Below are positions 18,864 to 28,874 of a stretch of 64,000 bases of DNA, piece after piece. The DNA is from FEB-10 sp963710645. GTDB taxonomy: Bacteria > Acidobacteriota > Thermoanaerobaculia > Thermoanaerobaculales > Sulfomarinibacteraceae. Location of the stretch: assembly GCA_963710645.1 (NCBI GenBank), contig CAVQBD010000003.1, positions 248,001 to 312,000 of the forward strand, written 5' to 3'. Each line of letters starts with the position of its first letter. Position 1 is the stretch's first letter. The translations under genes and the position numbers were made by a program. The notes beneath the pieces are model-generated. The model saw nothing but the letters and a program-made list of their open reading frames with translations, was not told the DNA's origin and searched no databases.

Positions 18864-20663
18864 ATGGCGCCGCTCATCACCGTTCGCGAGATCACTCAAT
18901 CCTTCGGACCCCGGACCTTGTTCGCTGGGTTGAACCTCACCGTTGCAGAGGGCGACCGCATCGGCGTCATCGGACCCAACGGCTCCGGCAAGACCACGCT
19001 GCTGCGCATTCTGTCTGGCGACGAGGAAGCTGAAGGGGGCGATGTCCAGCGCCGGCGCCGGTTGCGAGTCGCCCTGGTCGCCCAGGACGACACATTTGAG
19101 CCGGGGGCAACGGTTATCCAAGTGGCGACACAGATGGCGGCTCTCGGCCCGGAGGAGGTCGAGGACGAGACCGAACGCCAGGTCCGGGTCGCCATCGCAC
19201 TCGACCAGCTCGGCTTTCGGTCGCCCGAACAGCCGGTTGGCGAACTGTCGGGTGGCTGGCGGAAACGGCTGGCGATCGCGGCTGCGCTGGCGGCCGACCC
19301 GGAGGTGCTGCTCCTCGACGAGCCCACCAACCACCTCGATCTGGAGGGCATCCTGTGGCTCGAGAAAATGCTCCTCTCCAGCCGTCTCGTCGCCTACGTG
19401 GTCATCAGCCACGACCGCACCTTTTTGGATCGGGTGACCAATTCCGTGGTGGAAGTGGCGCCCCAGTACCCGGGCGGCACCTTCACGGCCGCCGGCAGCT
19501 ACACGACATTTTTGGAAAAGCGCGCTCAGTATTTGGAGGCGCGCGCCCAATATCGCGACAGCCTCGCCAACCGGGTGAGGCGGGAACTGGAGTGGTTGGG
19601 ACGGGGGCCCAAGGCACGAACCACCAAGGCCCAGGCGCGGATCGACGAGGCCGAGCGCCTGACCACCGATCTCGCCCAGGTTCGAGCCGAGCTGGCGACC
19701 TCCCAGGTGGGCATCGAGCTGACCGGTTCCGGCCGCCGCACCAAGCGACTGCTGGTGGCCTCCGGAGTGAGCAAGTCCCTTGGCGGTCGTCTCCTGCTTC
19801 AGGATCTCGACCTCGTTGTTCAGCCCGGCCAGCGGCTGGGCATCGTCGGCGCCAACGGCAGCGGCAAGAGCACTCTGCTCAAGCTGCTCGCCGGCGAACT
19901 CGACCCCGACAGCGGCGTCATCCGCCGCGCCGAAAACCTCCAGGTCGTGCACTTCGATCAGGCTCGGGAACGGCTCGACCAAAGCCTGCCCTTACGCCGA
20001 GCCTTCGCTCCCGACTCGGACACCGTGCTCTACCGGGGCCGCGAGGTGCACGTGGTGAGCTGGGCCCGCCGCTTCCAATTTCGCGACGACCAGCTCGACC
20101 AACCGGTCAGCGAGCTTTCGGGCGGCGAGCAGGCGCGGGTGCACATCGCCCGCCTCATGCTGCAACCGGCGGATCTCCTGTTGCTCGACGAGCCCACAAA
20201 CGACCTCGACATTCCGACTTTGGAAGTTCTCGAAGAAAGTCTGCTCGACTTCCCGGGTGCGTTGGTGATGGTTTCCCATGACCGCTATCTCCTCGACCGG
20301 GTAAGCACGGTGCTGCTCGGCTTGGACGGAGCCGGTTCAGCGACGCCCTGTGCCGACGTTGATCAGTGGGTTGCCCAGCGCGAGCCTGAAGCCACGACTG
20401 CGCGCAGGGCGCGACCCGCACGGCGTCGCGAGCGGGCCAAAAGGGGCGGGCTCAGCTACCTCGAGAAGCGCGAGTACGAGACCATGGAGGAAACCATCCT
20501 CGAGGCAGAGGCCGAGCTGGAGAAAGCGGCGGAGTTTCTGGCCGATCCGCAGGTGGCCTCGGACGCCGAAACCGCCCACCGCGCCTACCTCGCCCACCAG
20601 GAAGCGAAGAAGAGGGTCGCCGAACTCTATCGCCGCTGGGCTGAGTTGGAGGACAAGGCGTAG
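18864..20663 (+). CDS. ABC-F family ATPase (Uup-like)
   Basis: A 599-residue soluble protein with two ATPase domains and no membrane segments. Walker A motifs are GPNGSGKTT (37-45) and GANGSGKST (about 331-339); signatures are LSGGWRKR and LSGGEQAR; Walker B regions are VLLLDEPTNHLD and LLLLDEPTNDLD. The linker between them is charged and helical, as in ABC-F translation factors. A C-terminal Arg-rich and coiled-coil extension (about 515-599, with EETILEAEAELEKAAEF) is Uup-like. ABC-F proteins bind the ribosomal E site or, for Uup, branched DNA or ribosome intermediates. Confidence 0.93.
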   Translation: MAPLITVREITQSFGPRTLFAGLNLTVAEGDRIGVIGPNGSGKTTLLRILSGDEEAEGGDVQRRRRLRVALVAQDDTFEPGATVIQVATQMAALGPEEVEDETERQVRVAIALDQLGFRSPEQPVGELSGGWRKRLAIAAALAADPEVLLLDEPTNHLDLEGILWLEKMLLSSRLVAYVVISHDRTFLDRVTNSVVEVAPQYPGGTFTAAGSYTTFLEKRAQYLEARAQYRDSLANRVRRELEWLGRGPKARTTKAQARIDEAERLTTDLAQVRAELATSQVGIELTGSGRRTKRLLVASGVSKSLGGRLLLQDLDLVVQPGQRLGIVGANGSGKSTLLKLLAGELDPDSGVIRRAENLQVVHFDQARERLDQSLPLRRAFAPDSDTVLYRGREVHVVSWARRFQFRDDQLDQPVSELSGGEQARVHIARLMLQPADLLLLDEPTNDLDIPTLEVLEESLLDFPGALVMVSHDRYLLDRVSTVLLGLDGAGSATPCADVDQWVAQREPEATTARRARPARRRERAKRGGLSYLEKREYETMEETILEAEAELEKAAEFLADPQVASDAETAHRAYLAHQEAKKRVAELYRRWAELEDKA

Positions 20664-20688
20664 GGACCGGCAGGGATCACCTCGCATC

Positions 20689-20849
20689 TCGGGACTCGGG
20701 GCTCGGGACTCGAGAGTCTTCAGTTCTCAATTTTGAATTCTCAATTCTAAATTCCCCCCCCCACCCAAAGTCACAGGGGAGGGAGGGGAAATTCAAAATT
20801 CAAAATCAAGAATTCAGAATTCTCTCGGTCAGATCCCGAGTCCCCGAGC
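20689..20849. repeat. AT-rich palindromic repeat, copy A
   Basis: About 160 bp with GC-rich ends (CTCGGGACTCGGGGCTCG at one end, inverted GATCCCGAGTCCCCGAG at the other) and an AT-rich inner inverted repeat (GAATTCTCAATTCTAAATT against AATTCAAAATTCAAAAT) around a C-run/G-run core. Nearly the same sequence recurs at 24070-24243. It is intergenic, carries no gene, and could fold into a long hairpin; a MITE-like element is the best description. Confidence 0.75.
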
Positions 20850-20862
20850 TTTCTTCTCCCTC

Positions 20863-23730
20863 TCAGCGCGTGTCTGCGGGCGCCGGGTGCACCGCCACTT
20901 CTCCGGTTGAATAGACACGGACGAGACTCAGGTGCGCTCCGTCTTCTCCGCCCGCAGCGGTGGCGACCAGACCGCGCACGTCATACAGCTCAACCTCGCC
21001 GGACCGCCACACCACTTCCAGCTGTGATCCCACCGGTGTGTACCAGTGGCTCCACCGCCAACCGTCGGGCGACCAGACACCGGCTCGCAGCGCGCCGGCA
21101 CGGCTGACAACTCTCATCACCAGTCCGCCCTCGGAGTCGCGGCCGTCCACCAGCACCGAATTGCCGGCACGCCTCACCAGCGATGACGGCAACTGAAAGC
21201 TGCAGGTTCAATCCGTTGGTGACCGGATCGAAAGCCAGCGACTTCAAACCGTCTGCCTGCACCGCAGACCAGCGGCTGAAGTCGCCGCTTTCGAAGTCAT
21301 CGGCGAAGATCAGACCCGTGTCCTCGACCCCGGTGAGGGCCAATTCGTTGTTCGAGGTGTCCACGCCGGTGAAGGTGAAGCCGTCGGTGAGAACGAACTG
21401 CGACACACCTGGAGTCGAGGCCAGCGTGTTGTACTCGAAGAGCACCACGCGGTCGGGTACGTCACCCTCCAACAGGTCGATGCTCACTGTCAGCGTGGCC
21501 GCGCCCAGGTCCAGGGCTCCATTCACATCCACCAGATCCGAACCGGTGGACGAGGAGAACTGCCACTGATAGGTCGCTCCGTCGGCGATGGTCAGGTTGC
21601 CCGTGGTGAGGGTCCCGGTGCTCGAACCCGGAGCGATGATTCCGGTCCCCATGACGTTGACAGCGCCGTTGATCGTGCCCGCGCCCGAAAAACCACCGGA
21701 CATCACCAGCGTACCGGAGGGTTGCAGGGTGCCGTCCACGAGGGTCGTGGAACCCGCCTGCGCGTCGCAGGCACCCTGGAACTGCAGACCGGCCCCGGCT
21801 TCCACCACCAGGTGACCTTGGTGATCCAGCTCGCGAAGAATGATGTTCGTGGGTGCACCGGATGCTCGGATCGTGTGATCGGCGCCGTTGGTGACGCCGG
21901 TCGCATCGGGTCGGATCTGGCAGCCGTTGACCAGGATCAGCTCTCCGGAGCCTTCGAGCACCAATGCGCCGGAGGGCCGAATCTCACCTGAGGCCTCGAT
22001 GACGCCGTCGTTGACCAGCGTTCCACCGAGCCGCAGGGAGGTTCCTCCCAACGCCTCCACGCGACCGTTGACGGTCAGATCGCTCAATGTCGGCGGGAAG
22101 GAGCCGCTTGTCGAGGTCAGAACACCACTGCCGGTGGAGCCAAGCTCGCCACCGGAGATAACCGTACTGGCTCGGAGCTCGACGGTGCTGCCGTTCTGGG
22201 CCTCGATCACGCCGCCCGTGTTGTCGAAACTGCCACCCTCAAGCATCAGAGTCGCACCGTCCATGGCCCGCAGCGTACCGGTGTTGATCACGCCGGCCTG
22301 GCCGTCGATTGGAGCGTTCGACGGATTGATGAGCAGGGGGTTTGCCCCGTCGGCGGTGATGGTGCTGTGGTTGGTGATGGCGATGCCGTGGGCGAGGCCC
22401 CAAACGGATCCCGTGGCGCCGCGGATGGGAATCGAAGAGGTCAGCCGGTAATTTCCCTCGACCCCGTTGAAACTGAAGCGGTTGTCGGTGGAATCACTGA
22501 GTACCACCTCCCCGGCCCCTTCGAGGAAGACGGGGCTGCGCACGATGAGAATCGAGGTGCCGCCGCTGCTGTCGAGCCGCAGCTCTCCATCGATGGTGAC
22601 CGAGCCATCGAACTTGAGGAGGCTGTTCACGGGAATCACGAGGACGCTCCCGACGGTCAGGGTGAGGTCCCCCACCACGGGATCGACTCCGGCGGCTCGA
22701 ATCTCGCCCGTGCCCGAGGTTTGCAGGGTCCCGCCGGTGACGGCTGCGTAGTTGTGGAGCTCGACCACGGAGGCGTTTTGGGCCTCGATCACACCACCCG
22801 CGTTTTCGTAGGTGCCTTGATTGAGACGTAGGGTCCCGCCGTCTGCGGCCCGCAGCGTGCCGGTATTTATGAACCCGGGATGACCGTCACCGGCCTGATC
22901 CTCCGGGTCGACGATAAGCATGGTCGTTCGGTCGGCAACGATGAGCCCCTCGTTAGTAATGGACATCAAGCCATAACCCAGTTCGCCGGCGGCGTAGATG
23001 CTGCTCTGGTTGGTGAAGACCTGGCCGTAATAGCCGTTGGCGGTGATCCTGGCCGCGGCGGTATCGGAGGTCTGGATCCATCCGTTACCGGTCAGGGTGA
23101 CGTCGCCGTCGATTCTCAGCTGGGCCGAATCCGGATCCCCCAGCACGTAGATCACGTCATTGAGATGGATGTCTCCCAGCAGGGCCAGTTCCTTTCCGCT
23201 CGGAATCTCCACCGGAACCGAGATGATCACGTCGTGGAGCACGGCATCGGGCAGGGTGTTGTTCCACGGATCCACCGTCCGCAGAACACCGGTGCCGCCG
23301 TCGTTCTGGATGGCACACTGATAGATCACGCCATCGTGGCCGACCTCGACGATACCGGCGGTGTTGAGCGTGCTGCACTGGAGATCGTTGAAGATCGAAA
23401 ACCGCCCCCCAAGACCCACATTCACGATTGAGACCGATGCGCCGATGGCATCGTGCAGCTCGGCCCCATCCATGTCGATGGTGACGGTGTCGATCCATTC
23501 CGGCCAGTCCCAGGATCCGAAGGTCGGTGGATTCCCGCCAAAGGGCTGCAGAATCGTCTCGCCCCAATTGTTGGCCCAGGTCACCGGGTCGCCGGGCTGG
23601 GCGGGTTCGGGATTGAACCAGTACCAGTAGTTCACATCGGCTCTGCCGTTCCACACCAAGTCATCGGCGACGGCCACGGTACAGAAAGTCAGCAAGCGCA
23701 ATGGCGAGCAAGGATGCGGTGGGCGTTCAT
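20863..23730 (-). pseudogene. Large secreted beta-helix protein, two frameshifts
   Basis: Real start is ATG 23730 after AGGAGGAATCC, giving MNAHRILARHCA; the frame must then shift near 23690 to reach LLTFCTVAVADDLVW, completing a signal peptide. The long body to about 21200 has repeated units (GVINTGTLRAMDGATLMLEG, FDNTGGVIEAQNGSTVELRA) of the autotransporter-like or beta-helix type. Near 21200 a second shift moves into a frame encoding NSVLVDGRDSEGGLVMRV and ending at 20863. A FADDFESGDFSRWSA motif lies before this C-terminal domain. With both shifts repaired the protein would have about 955 residues. Assembly indels or true inactivation cannot be told apart. The gene lies between the two copies of the palindromic repeat. 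Confidence 0.6.
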
Positions 23731-24290
23731 GGATTCCTCCTTGATGGGATATCAATGACGGAATGACTGACCGCGCGGCGGTGCCACCTCCGGTCTGATG
23801 CCTGTGAGGGATCCCCGACCACGGAGACATCGGGCGATTCTCGACCGCCCGGCCCATCGGGCCGTGACCATGACAATCGCAGACGACAGTCAATCGCTGG
23901 GATCGGAATTCCCTTTCGTGTGCCGCAATGGTAGCACAGAAGATGAGAGAGCGTATGTTAAGAATAGGCAACAAGTGATTCTCGACCATATCTGTTCGGC
24001 CGTCGAATCAACCCAAAGGGGTCCATCCGATCACCCTCGATGGCGGGTGGACGCGACCGCGGCGGTCGCCTCGGGGCTCGGGGCTCGGGCGCGGGGCTCG
24101 AGAGTCTTCAGTTCTCAATTTTGAATTCTCAATTCTAAATTCCCCCCTCCCACCCAAAGTCACAGGGGAGGGAGGGGAAATTCAAAATTCAAAACTGAGA
24201 ATTGAGAATTTCCTCCCTCGGATCCCGAGTCCCGAGTCCCGAACGCTCAGCTCCTCGTTGGCCGCAGCAGGAGCTGGTGAGATATGCAGT
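23731..24290. other. Intergenic region carrying repeat copy B
   Basis: Holds the 24070-24243 repeat. The remaining part (23731-24069) contains no convincing ORF; 23900-23990 is AT-rich and could carry the promoter of the minus-strand beta-helix gene. Confidence 0.35.
24070..24243. repeat. AT-rich palindromic repeat, copy B
   Basis: Same sequence family as copy A: a GAGAGTCTTCAGTTCTCAAT arm, C-run, CACCCAAAGTCACAGGGGAG core, then the inverted AT-rich arm and CGAGTCCCGAGTCCCGA end. The two copies flank the beta-helix gene in the same orientation. Confidence 0.75.
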
Positions 24291-25883
24291 CTAGAGGTGA
24301 GCGAGAAAGGCCTCAGCGCAGCGCAGGCCATCGATGGCCGCCGACACGATGCCACCGGCGTAGCCCGCGCCCTCCCCCATGGGGTAGAGTCCGGCAGCCG
24401 AGGGCGACTCCAGGGTCGCAGAATCGCGGAGGATTCGCACCGGGCACGAGCTGCGCGATTCCGGGCCCACAATCACGGCATCGGGATGACGCAAGACCGG
24501 CAACCGATCACACAGACCCATCAGACCGGCGCGCAGGGCGCCCACCACCCGCGGCGGTAGGAACTCCTCGAACGGGGCGGTGGTGAGCGACATCGGGTAG
24601 CTCGACTCGGGCAGGCCGCCTTCGGTCAGCCGGTCCTCCAGAAAATCCAACAGCCGCAAGGCTGGAGCGCCAAAGGGGTGTTCCGCCAGGGCCGCTGCTC
24701 GCGCCTCGATCAGCTCCTGGAGCTCGATCCCCGCGAGCGGCCCCTCCCCTGCAAAGTGGTCCGGACCCAGGGTGATCACGAAGCCCGAGTTGGCGAATCG
24801 GCCGCGGCGGCCGAGCGGCGAGGCACCGTTGACGCAGATGAAGCCCGGCTTCTCGGTGGCGGGGAGAATCTCGCCCCCGGGACACATGCAGAAGCTGAAA
24901 AGGTCACCGCCCGGCAGCTTGGCCACCAGGCGGTAGTCGGCGGGCGGTAGTCGCGGGTGGTCGCAGTAAGCGCCATACTGCATGTGGTTGATGACCTCTT
25001 GGGGGTGTTCGATTCGGGCGCCGAGCTGGAACGGTTTGCGCTCCATGGCGATCCCATCGTCGTGCAGATGACGGATGGTCTCACGGGCCGAGTGGCCGGT
25101 TCCCAGAAACACCGCGCGGGTGTCGAGAACAGGGCCGTCTCCCAGCTTGACGCCGCGAACTCGACCACCCTCGATGGCCAACCCCGTCATCCGGGTGGAG
25201 AAGCGGAAGTGGGCACCCCGGTCGACCAGTTTCCGGCGAAGCCGGCGCACCACCGACGGCAGCAGATTGCTGCCGATGTGGGGTTTGGCGTCGTAGAGGA
25301 TCGACGGCGGCGCGCCGCTTGCCGCGAGCACCTCGAGGACCTCCCCCACCCTCGGGTCGTTGACCCTGGTGTAGAGCTTGCCGTCGGAGTAGGCGCCGGC
25401 GCCACCCTCGCCGAAGAGCAGATTGCTCTCGGGATCGAAGACGTCGCCACCGAGGAAGCGGTGCCACCTTCTGGTGCGCTCGGTGACATCGGGGCCTCTT
25501 TCGATAACGATGGGCGCACAACCCGCCTCCACCAGCCGCCACGCGGCGAAGAGCCCGGCCGGACCGCAACCCACCACCACCGGGGGTGGTCCTTGGGCGG
25601 CGGCGGAGTATGTGCTCACCCGCCCTCTGGAAGGCGAAACAAAGACCTCCACTGGCGCGGGCACGCGGCCGAGCAATTCGGTCTCGACCTCGGGATCCAG
25701 GTCGAGCGCGAGGGTGTAGAGAAATCGCGGTTCGCGCCGGCGGCGGGCATCGAGGGATTTCCTGATGATGGAGTCAACCGCCACACCCCCGACGTCAACC
25801 CCAAGGGCCGCCGCCGCCACGTCCACCAACTCGGCCTCGTCCCGGTCGAGCGGCAACGGCAGGTTACGGAGAAGAACTGTCAT
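24291..25883 (-). CDS. FAD-dependent dehydrogenase-like protein (COG2509 type)
   Basis: A 530-residue flavoprotein. Residues 1-100 form an N-terminal alpha/beta domain seen in this family; the dinucleotide-binding motif VVVGCGPAGLF (G105, G107, G110) follows. Further FAD-family segments are FGEGGAGAYSDGKLYTR, FLGTGHSARET and near the C-terminus GLYPMGEGAGYAGGIVSAA, which is diagnostic of the uncharacterised FAD-dependent dehydrogenases in COG2509. Cysteines occur in SFCMCPGG. Substrate unknown. ATG at 25883 has no clear Shine-Dalgarno. Confidence 0.88.
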   Translation of the reverse strand: MTVLLRNLPLPLDRDEAELVDVAAAALGVDVGGVAVDSIIRKSLDARRRREPRFLYTLALDLDPEVETELLGRVPAPVEVFVSPSRGRVSTYSAAAQGPPPVVVGCGPAGLFAAWRLVEAGCAPIVIERGPDVTERTRRWHRFLGGDVFDPESNLLFGEGGAGAYSDGKLYTRVNDPRVGEVLEVLAASGAPPSILYDAKPHIGSNLLPSVVRRLRRKLVDRGAHFRFSTRMTGLAIEGGRVRGVKLGDGPVLDTRAVFLGTGHSARETIRHLHDDGIAMERKPFQLGARIEHPQEVINHMQYGAYCDHPRLPPADYRLVAKLPGGDLFSFCMCPGGEILPATEKPGFICVNGASPLGRRGRFANSGFVITLGPDHFAGEGPLAGIELQELIEARAAALAEHPFGAPALRLLDFLEDRLTEGGLPESSYPMSLTTAPFEEFLPPRVVGALRAGLMGLCDRLPVLRHPDAVIVGPESRSSCPVRILRDSATLESPSAAGLYPMGEGAGYAGGIVSAAIDGLRCAEAFLAHL

Positions 25884-26087
25884 GTTGGTTTGGGTGTCTC
25901 GATCACCGGCACCAGGATACCCGCTTCCCTATCGCCCGGGACTATTGATTGGTCACCAGTCATCATCTTGTCCCATGAGGCGATGCAAAATCGAAAAGCG
26001 ATCCATGGCAGCCATGTGGCAACGGTGTCCCGCACTCGACAGCGAGTTGGACGAGGAGTACCATCTCACCCCTTGAAAGGAACCACC

Positions 26088-26969
26088 ATGTTGATTGCCG
26101 TCCCTTCTGATTCCACCACGGGCCTCGATTCAACCATCTCAGAGCACTTCGGTCACTGCAGCGCGTTCACCCTCGTCAATGTGGAGAATGGCGAGATCGG
26201 CGAGGTCTCGGTCCTCGAAAACGGCGGCCACGAGCAAGGTGGATGCATGGCCCCGGTGCAACTCCTCAAACAACACGGTGTGGAGGTCCTCCTTGCCGGC
26301 GGGATGGGTCAGCGCCCGCTTTCGGGATTCCAGCAGGTCGGAATTGCCGTCCACTTCAGCAAGGGCGCTCTGTCAGTCGGCGATGCGGTGGGTCGTTTTC
26401 TTAGCGGGGGTTGCCCGGCCTTCGGTGAGGCACAGACCTGCGGCGGTGGTGGCGGTGGGTGCGGTGGACATCAGCACGAGGAGGTCCACCGTGATCCCAT
26501 CGAAGGGATTGCCGACATCCGTGACGGCCGGATCGTCACCCTCGATTTCGAGTTGGAGAACAGCGATGGCAATGTGCTCGACACCTCGAGCCGCGTCGGA
26601 CCCATGCGGTATCTGCACGGCGGTGGGGAGATGCTTCCCTCCCTCGAAAATGCGGTTGCGGGCCTCGAAATGGGGACGCGGAAGACCATCGAAGTGCCCT
26701 GCGCCGATGCATTCGGGGAATACGACGAGGCACTGATTATCGAAGTATCTCGCCCCCAGCTTCCTCCGGAGGCCAAGGTTGGAGAGATGGTGGCGATGCA
26801 AGATCAGAGCGGCCGGCAGATTCCGCTCACCATCGTCCACCTCGATGACGCCACGGCACGCCTGGACGGAAACCATCCCTATGCCGGCAAGGATCTGGTC
26901 TTCAAGATCACGGTGACTCGGGTCGAGAACGCAACCGCGGAAGAGATTGCGCACAGCCACGCGCACTGA
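26088..26969 (+). CDS. NifX-like domain fused to SlyD-type peptidyl-prolyl isomerase
   Basis: A 293-residue fusion. ATG at 26088 follows GAAAGGAA; the open frame further upstream is antisense to the FAD gene and not coding. Residues 1 to about 115 are a dinitrogenase iron-molybdenum cofactor (NifX/NifB C-terminal) domain: MLIAVPSDS, ISEHFGHCSAFTLV and GGMGQRPLSGFQQVGI. A Cys/Gly linker (TCGGGGGGCGGHQHEE) follows. Residues about 145-293 are an FKBP of the SlyD kind: VTLDFELENSDGNVLDTS, GGGEMLPSLENAVAGLEMG, then the insert-in-flap region and a His-rich tail (AHSHAH). SlyD proteins bind metals and assist folding, so the fusion suggests metal or cofactor delivery. I am not aware of this fusion being characterised. 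Confidence 0.85.
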   Translation: MLIAVPSDSTTGLDSTISEHFGHCSAFTLVNVENGEIGEVSVLENGGHEQGGCMAPVQLLKQHGVEVLLAGGMGQRPLSGFQQVGIAVHFSKGALSVGDAVGRFLSGGCPAFGEAQTCGGGGGGCGGHQHEEVHRDPIEGIADIRDGRIVTLDFELENSDGNVLDTSSRVGPMRYLHGGGEMLPSLENAVAGLEMGTRKTIEVPCADAFGEYDEALIIEVSRPQLPPEAKVGEMVAMQDQSGRQIPLTIVHLDDATARLDGNHPYAGKDLVFKITVTRVENATAEEIAHSHAH

Positions 26970-27352
26970 GGTTGGACATCACCAAAACTCCGACGATGCA
27001 CCGGTGCGTCTTTCACAATCTGGTTCATCCGGGGAATCATGGGGTTGGGGTTTCTGTGTGCCCGTCTCCGCTTGCCACGGCGTAGCCCGAGGCGAAGCCG
27101 GGTTCCCATGCCCGAAACAGCGACGGCAATCAGGGACAGCGTCCGTGATCGGCGGCTGCGTCAGCAATCAGGGGCCGCGACAGTGATCAGCTTGGATTGC
27201 CCCGGATTGCGGCCGCTGTTCACCTATGCTGCCATCTGCCCCGGACATGGGTTGCTGTCCCTGTCCCGGCCGCTGCCAACTGCCGCTGATCGCTGTCCCT
27301 GGGAGCGCGTCGTGATCATCCCCGGGTCGTTCGCTGGGAGCGAATCGCTGTG
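26970..27352. other. Intergenic region with imperfect inverted repeats
   Basis: About 380 bp without a convincing gene. CAGGGACAGCGTCCGTGATC (from 27133) and the inverted GCTGATCGCTGTCCCTG (from 27284) form an imperfect inverted repeat; related CTGTCCC and GGGACAG words recur. It looks like decayed palindromic repeat sequence. Confidence 0.4.
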
Positions 27353-27862
27353 TCAGGGAACCGGTATCCCCAGTGGGCCCAACTTTTCGAACTCCCACAG
27401 GTCGCGTATGGGAATCCCTTCGTACCCCGTCTCCGGAAGATGGGGCTTGTGTTCGCGGACGCGGTCGATGGCATTGAGGTGGATCCGGATCAACCGGTAG
27501 CCCCTCGAGAGGTAGAGTCCCGCCGCGCGCAGATTGTCGTTGGTCATCAGCGCCCATGAGCGGCCGAGCCCGCGGCTGTGAAAGGTGTTTTCTATGGCCT
27601 CGAGCAGCCGCCCACCAAACCCGCGCCCCCGGACCAAGGTATCGAGGGTCACGATCTGGCCCGCCGGACCCTCCACGTGATAGGTCACCAGCCCCACCAA
27701 GTCGTCGAGATGATCCACCAGCGCGAGACCCTCCACGTCCGTTGGGGTGTAGATGGTGTTGAGGCCAACCACGAGACCGTACCAACGGTCTTTCCAAACC
27801 CACTCCACCTCTTCCTGTGTCGCTGACCTGAGACGCATGTCGTGTTTTCGAAGTGGTGCCAT
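27353..27862 (-). CDS. GNAT-family N-acetyltransferase
   Basis: A 169-residue acetyltransferase. ATG at 27862 is preferred over the frame start at 27928 because GGGGGGAC precedes it. Family features are the GLVTYHVEGPAGQIVTLD strand, the acetyl-CoA pyrophosphate loop VRGRGFGGRLLEAIE (R-G-x-G-x-G), and NDNLRAAGLYLSRGYRL with the conserved N---A---Y---GY. Substrate unknown. Confidence 0.85.
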   Translation of the reverse strand: MAPLRKHDMRLRSATQEEVEWVWKDRWYGLVVGLNTIYTPTDVEGLALVDHLDDLVGLVTYHVEGPAGQIVTLDTLVRGRGFGGRLLEAIENTFHSRGLGRSWALMTNDNLRAAGLYLSRGYRLIRIHLNAIDRVREHKPHLPETGYEGIPIRDLWEFEKLGPLGIPVP

Positions 27863-27970
27863 TTCGTCCCCCCGCTCTGGCTGTTTCCTCGCACTCTCCC
27901 GGCAGCCGTGGATGTGGTCCCCCATCATAAGGCCTCGCGCTCGCTGCCGGCAAGGCGGGCAGCAGGTCGG

Positions 27971-28450
27971 TCAGTTGCCTCCCGCTCCGGCGCTTAACTG
28001 GCGCTCATATTCGGCCTCATCGAAATGCCCCTTGGACTGGGCAATCTTACCGTTCGGCCCGATGGTCCATTCCTCGTACCCGCTGATCCGCACGAATCTG
28101 CCGGTACCGCCAGGTCCGGTGTTTGCCCCGGTCAGGGTCCAGCGATACACGGCATGGTCTCCGTCGAGTTCCACTGCGTCCATGGCCACGATCAAGTCAG
28201 GGAAGGCTGTCATGAACGCCTGTGCGGCCTCGGAAATGGCGGCCCGGCCCACCGATGGCGTTCCGTCGTTGATCGTCAGCGATCCATCCTCGGCAAAGAA
28301 CTCTGCCACCCTCGCCGCATTCTGGCTGCACCATGCAGCGGTGTACCGTGTCGCGAAATCTCTCAACTGGACTGCGTCCATCGGTGTCTCCCTCGACTGG
28401 CAACCGGCAAGCGCAATCAACGTCATGGCCGCCAAGATCTTCTTCCGCAC
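27971..28450 (-). CDS. Lipoprotein with SnoaL/DUF4440-like (NTF2-fold) domain
   Basis: A 159-residue protein from GTG 28450. The lipobox LIALAGC places the lipidated cysteine at about residue 17. The body has the alpha-beta barrel pattern of NTF2-fold proteins: DFATRYTAAWCSQNAARVAEF, FAEDGSLTIND, ISEAAQAFMTAFPDL and a GHFDEAEYERQL end, as in SnoaL-like proteins. Probably a ligand-binding or small hydrolase-like protein anchored in the membrane. Confidence 0.85.
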   Translation of the reverse strand: MRKKILAAMTLIALAGCQSRETPMDAVQLRDFATRYTAAWCSQNAARVAEFFAEDGSLTINDGTPSVGRAAISEAAQAFMTAFPDLIVAMDAVELDGDHAVYRWTLTGANTGPGGTGRFVRISGYEEWTIGPNGKIAQSKGHFDEAEYERQLSAGAGGN

Positions 28451-28556
28451 CGTCCTGCCTCATCTTTCGTGATCGGCCATCAATATACCTCCCTCCTGCG
28501 GACTAACCTTGGTACCGACCGTTTATAATCGACACCGCAAATCACACCTCATCCAA

Positions 28557-28748
28557 ATGCGGTACCAGGTCCTAGGATCCGAGAAAGACCCGAATTCGGT
28601 ACCAATGTGGTACCAGGTCCTAGGATCCGAGGAAGACTCGGGAGCGCGGACCGAATAGCGATGATCGGTGACATGCGATGGCGCAGGAGGGATCGGGGGT
28701 CGGGCGCAACCCCTCAACTTCCCAAGATCCTAGGACCTGGTACCGCAT
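28557..28748. repeat. MITE-like element with perfect 23-bp terminal inverted repeats
   Basis: The ends 28557-28579 and 28726-28748 are perfect inverted copies containing GGTACCAGGTCCTAGGATC. A second internal copy of the left word starts near 28610. The 192-bp element has no gene. Related, less perfect copies lie at 47465-47603 and 61558-61612. The flanking 28451-28874 stretch is otherwise empty. Confidence 0.8.
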
Positions 28749-28874
28749 TGGCAAAACATTCCTGCACATTCCCGTCGTGACAATCCGTTGTCCGAGGTTT
28801 ACGCTGGTGCACGAAATCAACCACGGCAGCGAAAATGAGATAAGCGTTTATCTTCAGGTGAAGGAGGATCGGTC

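Noticed and set aside
24957..26087. Long plus-strand open frame ahead of the NifX-SlyD gene
   Set aside because: It is antisense to the FAD protein; the ATG at 26088 has the ribosome site and the domain starts there.
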